Of a stretch of DNA of 64,000 nucleotides, positions 43,437-59,100 are shown piece by piece. This stretch comes from Rhodococcus sp. PAMC28707 (GTDB lineage: Bacteria > Actinomycetota > Actinomycetes > Mycobacteriales > Mycobacteriaceae), in assembly GCF_004795915.1 (NCBI RefSeq), contig NZ_CP039253.1, forward strand, positions 3,286,001 to 3,350,000, given 5' to 3'. Numbering within the stretch: the stretch's first letter is position 1; every line of letters begins with the position of its first letter. Under the pieces are notes generated by a model. That model had not been told where the DNA came from, did not search any database, and saw nothing but the letters and a program-made list of their open reading frames with translations. A program made the position numbers and the translations under genes.

Positions 43437-43931
43437 TCAGCTGAAACGCTTCTGCAGGTTGTCGAGGGTTTTCGCGATGTTCCGACGTTGGAACTGCGGG
43501 AACGTCTTTCCACTCGTGGCGATCTTGTCGAATACGAGCGCTACGGTATCGGGCCACTTCGTGCGGTCGTCGGTCCATGTCTCGGTGACCTTGGTGCCAC
43601 CGGGGGCCGGTTCGAAGTCGTACCGCCACGTCGCGTTGGCGCCTTTGAAGCGGGGAGTCTTCACACCGATCGCGTGGACGCGGAACTCGAACGCCGACCC
43701 GGGATCTGCGACGGTGACGGTGCATCGGGTGATCCAGCGTGCACGCCCGCGCTTGTTCTTTCCGTCGAACACCATTCCGACGTAAGCGCTCTCGTGGGGA
43801 TCGTGCACCACGGCGCCGAGATTCTCCGGGCTCCAGCTACCCATCTGCGTCGGATCGCTGATGGCTGCGTAGAGAGTGTCGGCGTCAGCGCTGACGACGG
43901 CGCTGTCGGACACCGTGAATTCGCGGGTCAT
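43437..43931 (-). CDS. SRPBCC-family protein (polyketide cyclase/START-like)
   Basis: A 164-aa helix-grip protein. The N-terminal strand and helix VSADADTLYAAISDPTQMGS and the C-terminal ATWRYDFEPAPGGTKVTETW are family hallmarks. Such proteins bind hydrophobic ligands; some are cyclases. No catalytic residues are evident. Its start overlaps the stop of the upstream SDR gene by four bases (43928-43931), so the two are co-expressed. Confidence 0.88.
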   Translation of the reverse strand: MTREFTVSDSAVVSADADTLYAAISDPTQMGSWSPENLGAVVHDPHESAYVGMVFDGKNKRGRARWITRCTVTVADPGSAFEFRVHAIGVKTPRFKGANATWRYDFEPAPGGTKVTETWTDDRTKWPDTVALVFDKIATSGKTFPQFQRRNIAKTLDNLQKRFS

Positions 43932-44752
43932 GAAGTGGATCCTTTGCGTAGGCCTGGATGGTTACGAGCGAGGATGGGTACCAACAGCTTTCGTGGCGTC
44001 ACCTGGGCGAATATCGACACGATACGGTTGATGGCGCCAGGTATCGCGACCATCTGCCCTTTCGCCATGCCGTCGACGGCGGTCTTTGCGACATCTTCGG
44101 GCGATATCCACATCACGGACGGAAGTGCAGCCTCGGCATCTTCTTTCGAAAAGCCTGCTGTCTCACCGAATCCGGTATCCACCGGTCCGGGGCACAACGC
44201 TGTCGCGGTGACTCCGGTTCCGTGCAGTTCGCCGCTGAGACTTTGGGTGTACGAAAGGACGAATGCCTTGCACGCGCCGTACCCAGCTTGACCGGGAACG
44301 GGCTGAAACGCCGCCGTCGATGCAACGTTCAGTACGGCACCGCGTCCTCTCGCCGTCATGCCTGGCAGGAATCGGCTGCAGAGGTCGGCGACAGCAGCCA
44401 CGTCGACCTCGATCATGTTCAACTCGGCTTCCGGGTCAGAGGATGCGACCGGACCGAGCGTGGACAGTCCGGCGTTGTTCACCAGGATGTCCGGTACCAG
44501 TCCCAGCGCTTCGATTCGGCCCAGCAGTTCACTCCGTGCAGATCGCTCGGACAGGTCCGCAGCGAGAACCTCGGCTCGGACTCCGCGCGAATTGAGTTCC
44601 TCGGCCAGCGCGCTCAACTTTTCGCCGCTTCGCGCCACGAGGGTCACCCCGTGCCCACGGCCGGCGAGTTCGCGGGCAATCGCTGCCCCGATTCCGGAGG
44701 AGGCCCCCGTGACGACGGCAGTGCTGTCGGGCGTAGGTCGAGGAAGGCTCAT
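43928..44752 (-). CDS. Short-chain dehydrogenase/reductase
   Basis: A 274-aa classical SDR starting at ATG 44752 (MSLPRPTPDSTAVVTGAS). It has the cofactor motif TGASSGIG at residues 15-22, the NNAG strand (DILVNNAGLSTLGP) and the catalytic Ser and YGACK (Tyr-x-x-x-Lys). Basic residues after the second strand (VARSGEKL) suggest NADP. Substrate unknown; members of this cluster are often annotated as ketoreductases acting on lipids. It forms an operon with the SRPBCC gene. Confidence 0.92.
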   Translation of the reverse strand: MSLPRPTPDSTAVVTGASSGIGAAIARELAGRGHGVTLVARSGEKLSALAEELNSRGVRAEVLAADLSERSARSELLGRIEALGLVPDILVNNAGLSTLGPVASSDPEAELNMIEVDVAAVADLCSRFLPGMTARGRGAVLNVASTAAFQPVPGQAGYGACKAFVLSYTQSLSGELHGTGVTATALCPGPVDTGFGETAGFSKEDAEAALPSVMWISPEDVAKTAVDGMAKGQMVAIPGAINRIVSIFAQVTPRKLLVPILARNHPGLRKGSTS

Positions 44753-44803
44753 GGGTCTACCGTAGCGAAGCACGAGTTCGATCACCCCTACTCACAAGCG
44801 CGA

Positions 44804-46288
44804 TCAGAAGACCTCTCGCTGGGATTCTTGTTCGAGCACCTGGTCGAGGTCGGCGAGTCGGTGCATCGCCGACACCTGGCGCGCTGTTCGATGGTTCTTC
44901 GCCAGCCGCTCCCGATGGCGGTGTACGAACGACCAGTACCCGGCCGTGAACGGGCACGCGTCCGGGCCGAGGCGCTTCTTCGGGTTGTATTCGCACCCAC
45001 CGCAGTGATCGGTCATGCGATCGAGGTACGCGCCGCCCGATGCGTACGGCTTCGTCGCGATCAACCCGCCGTCGGCATGCTGGCTCATGCCGATCACGTT
45101 GACCGGCATGACCCAGGCGAATCCGTCGACGAATGCGGTGGCAAACCATTCGGTCAGTGCTTTCGGGTCGTATCCACGCTGGAGTGCGAAGTTGCCGAGA
45201 ATCATCAACCTGGGGATGTGATGCACCCAGCCGCGCGCATTCAGTTCCGTCAGAGTGTGTGACAGGCACGCCGCGATCGGGTGTTCACCGTCGAGATCGG
45301 TGAACCACTTCGGTAGTGGCTCATGGGCATCCAGCTCGTTGCGGTCGAGGTAATCCGGGCCGAAATGCCAGTACAGGTGCCATACGTACTCCCGCCAGCC
45401 GAGCACCTGGCGGATGAATCCTTCCACCGACGCGAGCGGGGCGTCACCGTCGCGCCAAGCCTGTTCGGCGGCCTCGACTACCTCGAGAGGCTCGAGCAGA
45501 CCCATGTTCAGCGGCACCGACAGTAGTGAATGCGCCATCGCCCAGTCCTGACTCATCACGGCGTCCTCGTATTTGCCGAAATCAGCGAGACGATAGGAGA
45601 CGAAGTGCTGCAGGGCTTCCCGGGCCTCGCCGACGGTCACCGCGAACAGGCGCGGGCCGTCCTGTCCGACGGTCGGGAGGTCCAGAGCATCCAGGTCTGC
45701 CCGGACGGAATCGTCGATAACGTCCTCGGTCGGCCACCACGGCGGATCCACGCCGAGCGTCGAGCGCTTCTTCGGAGGTGGTTCACGATTGTCGGCATCG
45801 AGGTTCCACACCCCGTCGACCGGCTCCTCACCTGCCATGAGCACCTCGAAGCGTCTGCGCTGGTCGCGATAGAACGCCTCGAGGCGAAACCGATTTCGGT
45901 TGCCGGCCCACTCGGCGAAATCCGTTCGGCTCAGCGCGAACATCGGTGTCGGCAACACATCCAGTACGACGCCCTCGTCGAGAAGTTTCTGGACGAAACG
46001 CTCCGCAGCGTGCGAGGTTGGTTCGAACACCAGCACCGGCCGTCCGTACTGTTCGAGACCGTCTCGGTACGTTTCGGTCTTCAGATAGGTAGAGCGATCG
46101 TCCAGTTCAGCGGCGAGATGTCGCATCCCCGAGAGGACCAGATGCAACTTCTGTCGATGGAACGGACGTGTCCGGCACACTCGTGCACTCTCGATCAACA
46201 GGACTTCGCGATGGATGTGCTCACTCGTCGAGTGAAAATGCGGGCCGAGTTGATCACCGAACAACCAGAGCGGAGCGGAGGGGGACAT
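44804..46288 (-). CDS. Iron-sulfur bacterial photolyase/cryptochrome (FeS-BCP, PhrB-like)
   Basis: A 494-aa protein from ATG 46288 (MSPSAPLWLFGDQLGP). A TTG at 46321 with GGAGA upstream is an alternative adding 11 residues. Four cysteines at 341, 429, 432 and 445 (AACLSH, HCGGCEY, DACPF) have the same spacing (88, 3, 13) as the [4Fe-4S] ligands I recall for Agrobacterium PhrB. Other hallmarks are SLLSVPLNMGLL, VEGFIRQVLGWREYVWHLYW and PVNVIGMSQHADGG. Enzymes of this class repair (6-4) pyrimidine photoproducts with FAD and light. It is divergent from the PhoD gene. Confidence 0.94.
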   Translation of the reverse strand: MSPSAPLWLFGDQLGPHFHSTSEHIHREVLLIESARVCRTRPFHRQKLHLVLSGMRHLAAELDDRSTYLKTETYRDGLEQYGRPVLVFEPTSHAAERFVQKLLDEGVVLDVLPTPMFALSRTDFAEWAGNRNRFRLEAFYRDQRRRFEVLMAGEEPVDGVWNLDADNREPPPKKRSTLGVDPPWWPTEDVIDDSVRADLDALDLPTVGQDGPRLFAVTVGEAREALQHFVSYRLADFGKYEDAVMSQDWAMAHSLLSVPLNMGLLEPLEVVEAAEQAWRDGDAPLASVEGFIRQVLGWREYVWHLYWHFGPDYLDRNELDAHEPLPKWFTDLDGEHPIAACLSHTLTELNARGWVHHIPRLMILGNFALQRGYDPKALTEWFATAFVDGFAWVMPVNVIGMSQHADGGLIATKPYASGGAYLDRMTDHCGGCEYNPKKRLGPDACPFTAGYWSFVHRHRERLAKNHRTARQVSAMHRLADLDQVLEQESQREVF

Positions 46289-46437
46289 GGACGCAGAGTG
46301 CTCGAGTCGAGGGAAGCGCAAACTTTCTCCGTCGGTCAGGTGCCTGTATTCGAACGCCGCGTGAGCTGAGAGTGAATCTCTACCCTCGGTGGCCAGCCGG
46401 ACTTGACCGCGGCCTCTCGATCACATCAACTTGTGAC

Positions 46438-48111
46438 GTGACCGTGAAAAAAGGTGTGTCCAGGCGTGGATTTCTTCGGTCCTCGTCCATCGCAGTGGCA
46501 GCGGTCGGAGCAGCTTCGGCGGTCCCGGTTCTCGCTCACGCGCAACAGGGCTCGTTCGTCCCGTTTCAGCACGGCGTCGCCTCGGGTGATCCGACGCCCG
46601 AGGCCGTCATTCTGTGGACTCGGGTAACTCCGACTCCTGATGCCCTCCCCGGTTCCGGTATCGGGCCCGTGAGCGAGGTTCGATGGAGGGTGGCTACCGA
46701 TCCGGAGCTGACGGCGATCGTCCGCAGCGGCACCGTGGCGACGAGCCCGGACTCCGATCACACTGTCAAAGTCGACGTCGACGGCCTTTCCCCGGCGACG
46801 ACGTATTACTACAGCTTCGAAGTCCAGGGTGGCGACGCAGCAGGCACGCAATCCGTTGTCGGCACGACCCGCACGGCCCCGGCCAACGACGCCGAACTCG
46901 ACGGACTCAGGTTCGGTGTCGTCTCGTGCGCCAACTGGGAGTCCGGATTCTTCGGCGCCTACCGCCATCTGGCCACACGCACCGATCTCGACGCGATCAT
47001 CCATCTCGGCGACTACATCTACGAGTACGAGACCGGTGGTTTTGCCGGCAAGAACGGGGTCGTTCGGCAGCACGATCCGGTTCACGAGATCGTCAGTTTG
47101 CAGGATTACCGGATCCGCCACGGTCAGTACAAGTCCGATCCGGACCTCAAAGCCGCTCACCTCGGCGTGCCGTGGATCTGCACGTGGGACGATCACGAAT
47201 CGGCCAACGATGCGTACGACGGTGGCGCTCAGACTCATCAGCCCGAGACCGAGGGACCGTGGTCGGTTCGTAAGGCGAACTCGGTACAGGCCTATTTCGA
47301 ATGGATGCCCGTACGCGCAGCCGGTACCCCGCAGAATCGCCACATCTACCGACGGTTGCGCTTCGGGACGTTGCTCGAGCTGTCGATGCTGGATTTGCGA
47401 AGCTATCGGTCCCAGCAGGTGTTGCCATTCCAGGGCGGCGACGTCGATTCCCCGAATCGCACGATCACCGGAGCGGACCAGATGGAGTGGCTCACCGAGG
47501 GACTGGTGAGTTCGCCGGCGCAGTGGAAGATCGTCGGGAATCCGGTCATGATCACCCCGGTTCTTCTCCCTCCGCTCGAGAGCGAAGCTGCTGCCGCGCT
47601 GACCGGCCTGCTCGGGATTCCAGCTGGTGGGTTGCCATACAACGCCGATCCATGGGACGGGTACACCGCGGACCGTAAGCGGCTGCTCGGCGCGATCGCA
47701 GAGAAGAACGTGCGCAACACAGTCTTCATCACCGGCGATATTCACTCGTCATGGGCATGTGACGTTCCAGTCGATGCAGCACGCTACTTCCAGACCGGTG
47801 GTGTCGCCACCGAGCTCGTCGTCACGTCGGTGTCCTCGGCGAACATCGATGATCTGACGAAGACGGACCCGCACACGCTCAGCAGAGTCGCCGAGGCCGC
47901 ATTGACCACGCTCAACCGTCACATCAAATACGTCGACCTCGACAGTCACGGGTTCGGCGTCTTCGATGTGACGCCCGCGGGCGTCCAGATGGATCACTGG
48001 TACCTCGATGCCAAGGAAGACCCGCTCAGCGGCATCTATTGGGGTGCGGGATTTGCGGTTCCCGACGGGTTGGCGCGGGTGGATCCGGTAGCTCTACCCG
48101 TTCGCGCGTAG
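46438..48111 (+). CDS. Alkaline phosphatase D family protein, Tat-exported (PhoD)
   Basis: A 557-aa protein starting at GTG 46438, or GTG 46444 two codons later. The N-terminus is a Tat signal, [19 protein letters not shown], ending near AHAQQG. The mature part has the PhoD layout: a fibronectin-like domain ([20 protein letters not shown]), then the metallophosphatase with [39 protein letters not shown] and [14 protein letters not shown]. It is a Ca/Fe-dependent secreted phosphodiesterase/phosphatase for phosphorus scavenging, probably under phosphate control. No Pho box could be identified by eye. It is divergent from the photolyase with a gap of about 150 bp. Confidence 0.94.
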   Translation: MTVKKGVSRRGFLRSSSIAVAAVGAASAVPVLAHAQQGSFVPFQHGVASGDPTPEAVILWTRVTPTPDALPGSGIGPVSEVRWRVATDPELTAIVRSGTVATSPDSDHTVKVDVDGLSPATTYYYSFEVQGGDAAGTQSVVGTTRTAPANDAELDGLRFGVVSCANWESGFFGAYRHLATRTDLDAIIHLGDYIYEYETGGFAGKNGVVRQHDPVHEIVSLQDYRIRHGQYKSDPDLKAAHLGVPWICTWDDHESANDAYDGGAQTHQPETEGPWSVRKANSVQAYFEWMPVRAAGTPQNRHIYRRLRFGTLLELSMLDLRSYRSQQVLPFQGGDVDSPNRTITGADQMEWLTEGLVSSPAQWKIVGNPVMITPVLLPPLESEAAAALTGLLGIPAGGLPYNADPWDGYTADRKRLLGAIAEKNVRNTVFITGDIHSSWACDVPVDAARYFQTGGVATELVVTSVSSANIDDLTKTDPHTLSRVAEAALTTLNRHIKYVDLDSHGFGVFDVTPAGVQMDHWYLDAKEDPLSGIYWGAGFAVPDGLARVDPVALPVRA

Positions 48112-48118
48112 TCGCTCC

Positions 48119-48148
48119 TTACACCGACTCGGTACGCACCGGCATACT
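48119..48148 (+). promoter_or_regulatory. Leaderless promoter of trhO
   Basis: TTACAC (48119-48124) and CATACT (48143-48148) are spaced 18 bp apart. The -10 ends seven bases before the ATG at 48156, so transcription would start at the ATG. No Shine-Dalgarno is present, consistent with a leaderless mRNA. Confidence 0.5.
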
Positions 48149-48155
48149 TACATCT

Positions 48156-48998
48156 ATGGCTGTACCGAAAATCGTGCTGTTCTACGTCTTCACCCCACTA
48201 CCGGACCCGGAGGCAATCCGGCTGTGGCAGCACACGCTGGCCGCGTCCAACAATCTCGGTGGCAGGATCATCATCTCCGAGCATGGGATCAATGCAACCG
48301 TCGGCGGCGAACTCGCCGACGTCAAGCGCTATGTGCGAGGAACGCGGAGTTACCCGGCCTTCAAAGACGCCGACATCAAGTGGTCGGAGGGACTGGGGGA
48401 GGACTTCCCGCGGCTTTCGGTCAAGGTCCGGTCGGAGATCGTGACCTTCGGGGCAGCGGAGGAACTGAAGGTCGACGCAGACGGAGTGGTCGGTGGGGGA
48501 GTGCACCTGAATCCCGCGCAAGTGAACGAACTTGTCGATCGTCGTGGTGATGACGTCGTCTTCTTCGACGGCCGCAATGCGTTCGAGGCGCAGATCGGCA
48601 AATTCAAGAATGCTGTGGTGCCCGAAGTGGACACCACCCGCGATTTCCTCGCGCAACTGGACTCGGGGCAGTTCGATCATCTGAAGAAGAGTCCCGTCGT
48701 CACTTACTGCACCGGTGGGGTGCGATGCGAGGTGCTTTCTTCGCTGATGCGCTCACGAGGTTTCGAAGAGGTCTATCAGCTCGACGGCGGAATAGTGCGC
48801 TACGCGGAGGCCTACGGCGACGATGCGCTGTGGGAGGGATCGCTGTACGTATTCGACAAGCGCATGAAGATCGACTTCTCCGACCACACGTCGGTGATCG
48901 GCCGCTGCACTGTGTGCACGAACCCGACTTCTCGGTACCAGGATTTCGACGACGACGAGGGCCGCGGGCTCCGCCTGGTCTGTGTCGATTGTGCCTGA
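48156..48998 (+). CDS. trhO: tRNA uridine(34) hydroxylase (rhodanese-related TrhO/YceA)
   Basis: A 280-aa protein. The N-terminal ferredoxin-like domain is followed by a rhodanese domain with active-site Cys185 in [11 protein letters not shown]-terminal zinc-ribbon-like tail has CTVC and CVDC. TrhO makes 5-hydroxyuridine at the wobble position of tRNA using oxygen or prephenate-derived donors. The length (about 280 aa) and the [11 protein letters not shown] block fit the actinobacterial subgroup. Its end overlaps the pseudouridine synthase start, forming a tRNA/rRNA-modification pair. Confidence 0.94.
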   Translation: MAVPKIVLFYVFTPLPDPEAIRLWQHTLAASNNLGGRIIISEHGINATVGGELADVKRYVRGTRSYPAFKDADIKWSEGLGEDFPRLSVKVRSEIVTFGAAEELKVDADGVVGGGVHLNPAQVNELVDRRGDDVVFFDGRNAFEAQIGKFKNAVVPEVDTTRDFLAQLDSGQFDHLKKSPVVTYCTGGVRCEVLSSLMRSRGFEEVYQLDGGIVRYAEAYGDDALWEGSLYVFDKRMKIDFSDHTSVIGRCTVCTNPTSRYQDFDDDEGRGLRLVCVDCA

Positions 48999-49875
48999 GC
49001 CACTTCCGTACCGGCACGGTTTGGCGCCATTGCGCATTCGGCTTCCACACGAGGATTCCTCGAAGACCGTGCTCGAGTACCTCGGTCGCGAGTACTCGGC
49101 CGACCTGTGGGAGCAGTCGATGGTCTCCGGCGAGGTCGTCGACGAGAAGGGGCGGCCGTGGTGCAGCGAAAGTGCTTATGCTCCTGGACGATTCGTGTAC
49201 TTCTACCGAGACCCCGCTCCGGAGACCCCGGTGCCGTTCGAGATGGACATCCTCTATGACGGAGACGGCATCGTCGTGGTCGACAAGCCGCACTTTCTGG
49301 CAACGATCCCTCGGGGAAGGCACGTCACCGAGACCGCGACGGTGCGTGCGCGTCGGATGTTCGATTGCCCGGATCTCACGCCTGCCCATCGGCTCGATCG
49401 GGCGACGGCGGGAGTTCTGATCTTCACCCGCACCAAGGAACTCCGACGGCCGTACCAGGAGCTTTTCGCGTCGAGATCGGTACTCAAAGAGTACGAGGCG
49501 ATCGCGCCTTACGATCCGACACTGCAATTGCCGCGGGTGATTCGGAGTCGAATCATCAAAGAACACGGGGTCATGGTCGCCCATGAGGAACCAGGCGAGC
49601 CGAACAGTGAAACACGGGTCGAAATGATCGAGATCCTGGGTGAACGCGCGCGCTATCGACTCTTCCCGAAAACAGGCAAGACGCACCAGTTGCGAATTCA
49701 CCTGTCTTCGATGGGCATACCCATCGAAGGTGATCCGTTCTATCCAGAGTATCGGTCGGTACCGGGCGACGACTTCACCGAACCCCTGAGGCTTCTGGCG
49801 CGGGCGGTGGAATTCGAAGACCCGATCACCGGCGTTTCGCGTCGCTTCCGAAGCAATCGAAGTCTGTCCGACTGA
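48991..49875 (+). CDS. RNA pseudouridine synthase (RluA family)
   Basis: A 294-aa RluA-type enzyme starting at GTG 48991 ([18 protein letters not shown] follows), overlapping trhO by eight bases; GTG 48982 is also in frame. The catalytic motif HRLDRATAG gives Asp136. [16 protein letters not shown] and the C-terminal [20 protein letters not shown] are conserved. It isomerises uridine in rRNA or tRNA; the target cannot be assigned. A very strong hairpin follows. Confidence 0.93.
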   Translation: MPEPLPYRHGLAPLRIRLPHEDSSKTVLEYLGREYSADLWEQSMVSGEVVDEKGRPWCSESAYAPGRFVYFYRDPAPETPVPFEMDILYDGDGIVVVDKPHFLATIPRGRHVTETATVRARRMFDCPDLTPAHRLDRATAGVLIFTRTKELRRPYQELFASRSVLKEYEAIAPYDPTLQLPRVIRSRIIKEHGVMVAHEEPGEPNSETRVEMIEILGERARYRLFPKTGKTHQLRIHLSSMGIPIEGDPFYPEYRSVPGDDFTEPLRLLARAVEFEDPITGVSRRFRSNRSLSD

Positions 49876-49913
49876 ACTGTTCTCGGCTGAGCGCCGATCG
49901 AGACATCGGACAA

Positions 49914-49954
49914 CGAACGCACCCCCGGCCGCAGAGCGGCCGGGGGTGCGTTCG
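49914..49954. terminator. Strong bidirectional hairpin terminator
   Basis: A perfect 18-bp stem: CGAACGCACCCCCGGCCG (49914-49931) pairs with 49937-49954 across a 5-nt loop CAGAG. It fills the 90-bp gap between the convergent pseudouridine synthase and carboxylase genes. Confidence 0.88.
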
Positions 49955-49965
49955 AGGTGAAATCG

Positions 49966-55431
<5,466 letters not shown>

Positions 55432-56162
55432 CGTTTCTCTCTCCGTCAGGTGGGTGAAAATGCTTTTCTCGAATGCCGGCACGTCGAACGCCCGCGGGTT
55501 CTTGTCACATATCGGGCTTGCTGGGGATCGAACGACACACTCGATCTCGAGAAGCTTGTGTGTGGACGAAAGTGGGAGTCGATGTAACAGCCCCCACGCA
55601 TCGACCTCGATCTCGTTCGTTACCCCGCTGATCCCTCGTCGAAGACGTGGAACAGGTCTGAATGTCGTCTTATTCTAACGGATCACACGATTCTTACCAT
55701 GTCAACGGCGATATGGGTCGATGTGATTGATCTCGCTTCGTTCAAACCTTCACTACGGCAATGTATTTCACCGAAGTTTTGAAATGCTGCCAAAAAAGGT
55801 CGCCGAATGCTTGACGGAATACTGACGAGTAGCGTTGCGACAACGGACATTTCGGTGTCGGCGACGACCATTCATTACCGGCAGGTACGTTACCGGTCGG
55901 TACGTGTCACTCGGCACCGATTGGAATCGGACATAAAACGCGAAATTCAGAATCCGGGCCCGAAACTGCCGATCGAGCGCGATAGGGCATCCGCTGTGAA
56001 CCCGAATGGGCTTTTTCTTCCACTTCTTGTGATCTACCACGACGAAAAGAACCTAGGGTCCGTAGACCATGATCAACCCGGACACAGAGACTAGTCTGGT
56101 GCGTGCGCGCAAGCACCGTCCCGGTTAAAGGACGGCCGTTCGAGGATTTCAGAGGTTCAACA
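55432..56162. promoter_or_regulatory. Long divergent intergenic region between carboxylase and helicase-nuclease genes
   Basis: About 730 bp without a supported gene. Small open frames on both strands lack coding character. It is AT-richer than its surroundings. It holds a 15-bp tandem repeat at 55876-55905 and a minus-strand TTGACA (55705-55700), but the nearest TAGAAT is 22 bp further, too far for a standard promoter. On the plus strand TAGTCT (56092-56097) lies seven bases before a GTG at 56103, a possible leaderless start of the helicase. Confidence 0.55.
55876..55905. repeat. 15-bp tandem operator-like repeat
   Basis: TACCGGCAGGTACGT (55876-55890) is followed directly by TACCGGTCGGTACGT (55891-55905); 13 of 15 positions match. 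Each unit has dyad symmetry (ACCG..CGGT in the second), typical of TetR-family operators. It sits 445 bp from the carboxylase start and about 260 bp from the helicase start. Confidence 0.75.
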
Positions 56163-59100
56163 GTGTCGAATGCATCGGTTCCCGATCGTGGCCAGCAGCC
56201 GGATCCCAGCAGGGGCCCGGCTGAAGGGGGCGTTTTCGTGGAGGGCGAAGTATTGACGGAAGGGCATGAAGAGCTCACGGACAGGGTTCTGCGCATGCTG
56301 CAATTCCTGCGCGAGATCGTCACCGCTCGCACCGAGCCCGTTTTGCATTACGAAAAACACCTTCGTGTCGAGTGGCTTCAGGCCGACTCGCCCGCGTCTC
56401 ACCTGGATGCGTCGGCAGAGCAAGGCGGCGTCGTACTCAGGGCCCGGCGGGTCGAGTTCGAAGAACCGCCGAAGCTCCCGGAGATCCTCGAAGGATTCGT
56501 CGATACCGAGATGGTGGCCGACAGCCGTCATCTGGATATCGAATTGATCGAGTCGGCTTTGGCATCACCTACGAGCGAGGACGTCGATGCCGACGCCGAC
56601 TTCGATGTCCGACATGCCTACCAGGTTCGACGTGCGTTCGAAACGTATTCGACCGAGTGGCGTCGATGGGCAGAATCGGATCGAGAGCAGCGACCGGAAG
56701 CCTCGCTCTACCACGCTCTTCAGCTGATGATGCAAGAACTGACTTCGCAACCGGAGTCAATCGAGCTGGTAGTCGCCTCAGGCCTGTTGAGTCTTTCGGC
56801 TCAGGGAACTGCAGAAGCGGTCGAGACGCACTTGCTGACCCAGTCGGCAGCAATCGAGTTGGACGTCCGCACCGGAGACCTGCTGGTCAAGCTCGCTGCC
56901 AATTCTCAACCGCGATTCGAGGACACTCAGCTGCTGACCGGCCGGGCCGGATTCGACCCGTCCGGTTCGGTGAAGATGCAGGGTGACCTGCCGAGGCGCA
57001 TCACCTCACCTCTCGACGACGACGTCGTGTCCCTACTCGTGGAGTGGGCCGATACTGCGCTGGACATACCGGTCGACGTTCGAGCCGATCTGGATCGGCC
57101 GTTTACCGCCGACGCTCCCGAGTGTGGGGCGACGGTGACGTTGTCGCCCGCCCTGGTCATGCGTAAACGAAATGCCTTTGCGCTGCGTGACTACTACGAA
57201 CAGATGATCGCGGATCTTGCCAAGCCAGGTTCGAGGCTTCCGCTCGGTTTGGCGCAGTTGGTGGAGCCCATCGAACCCGCCGAACGCTTGGCCTGGTTGG
57301 AGCGAATGGGTGCGGCCGAGACTCGGTCGCTCGCTACGGATCCACTCTTTCCGCTTCCGGCGAACGCCGAACAGTCGCAGATCCTGCGCAGGCTAGGCCG
57401 TGACAGCGGTGTAGTGGTCGAAGGTCCTCCCGGTACCGGGAAGACGCACACCATCGCGAATCTGGTGTCGGCATTGCTCGCCCGCGGCCAGCGTGTGCTC
57501 GTCACCAGTGAGAAGTCACAGGCGCTTCGCGTGCTTCGGGACAAACTTCCACCCGAACTTCAGGAGCTTTGCGTCTCGATCACCGATCTCGGGCGCGGTG
57601 GATCCGAGGAGCTCAATCGCAGTGTCGCTCGTATCGCAGATCGCAAAGCGGCGTACAACGACGTGGATGCGGCCGAGAAGATCGCGTCATTGACCGCGCG
57701 ACGGTCGGATGCTTCGGCGCGGCGTGCCGTGCTGCTCGATGCCATCGCTGACCTGCGCGTGTCGGAAACTGTTGTGCATCAGTATGTTTCCGATGGATTC
57801 GAGGGAACCGCGGCTGCGATCGTCCGCAAGGTCAAGGCAGCGGAAGAGGCTCACGAGTGGCTGCCGGGACCGCTGTCGACGGATCGCCCCACGCTGATCG
57901 GAACCGAGGTGGATCGGCTGCGGAAGTTGATCGCGACCGCGCCGGACGGGCGTGCGGCCCGAGCTGGGCAGTCACTCCCACGGCTGGATACCATTCTGCC
58001 GAATTCGGCCGAACTACGATTGTTGTGTCGGCGAGCGAGCGCCAAGGTTCATGTGGAGTCCGAGCATTCGTCCAGGCTTGTCGAGTTCCTCGGCGGAGTC
58101 GATCCGGCTGCAGCTCTGGGTATTCGGCAACTGTGCGAAGAACTCGACGCGCGAGTGCGTGACGTTCTCGAACTGGACCAACTCTTCCAGCAATTGACCG
58201 ATTCCGTGTTGTCCGGCGAAGCTGCGCACCTTTGGTCACGGGTAAGCGGTATTTCCTCCATGGCCGAGGTTGCGGCTCGGGCCGATCGCTTCATCGGTGC
58301 CCATGATGTGCAGTGTTCCTCGTCGACGACCGCTGCGCTCAACGCGATGGAATCCCTCACTGTCGCTTTGGAATCGGGGATCGAGTGGAAGCTTCGGTTC
58401 CGAAAAAGCGAACAGCAGCGTGTGGTCGAGGATCTTGGTATCACGGCGACCGTCGATGGCGTTCCAGTTGCGTCGGCGAGCGCCGGCAGGCTCGTGACAG
58501 AGCACATTCGTGCTCTCGATATCGTAAGCACCGCGGCGACCCTGCTCGGGGACCTGCGGATCTCGGTGTCCACCGACGGACCCCGGTCACGACGTGTGAA
58601 CGATCTTCGGCTCGTCAGTGACAAGCTGACGTTGGTGGCAGGTGTTCTGCATGCGCGCGACGCGTTGGTCGAGAAGCTGTACGCAGTGTCGCCTTCGGCA
58701 CCGTGGATTCGAAGCCTCGACGACGCGGCGCAGTTCGCTGGGTCGGCAAGGGCGATTGCTACCCGTATCGATGCAGACGTGGCCACGGCCGAACTGAGTA
58801 AAATTCTGTATTCCGTTGCAACGCAGGTGGATATCGGACCGTCTCCCGAGGGAACAGCTCTCGTGACGGCGCTGAACTCGGCCGACGAGGACGCCGTTGC
58901 CGAGGCGTCGGGGAAGTACATCGCCGCATGCCAGGAGCAGGACGATCAGCGGGTACAGGACGAGTTGGCGAAGAAACTCGCCGATGCTGCACCCGCGTTG
59001 TACCAACTGGTTCTCGACACGGCCGGTGACTCCGACTGGGATGAAATCAGTTGGCAGATGTCCAAGGCATGGGCCTGGCGTCGAGCGCGTGAGTGGGTAA

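Noticed and set aside
43958..45262. 434-codon plus-strand frame across SDR and photolyase genes
   Set aside because: It spans two minus-strand genes and the gap between them, with no recognisable domain.
46426..47745. 439-codon minus-strand frame inside the PhoD gene
   Set aside because: It is antisense to a gene with a clear Tat signal and metal motifs; no domain is present.
55768..56040. 90-codon minus-strand frame in the carboxylase-helicase gap
   Set aside because: There is no Shine-Dalgarno, no family resemblance and no codon bias. It is treated as non-coding.
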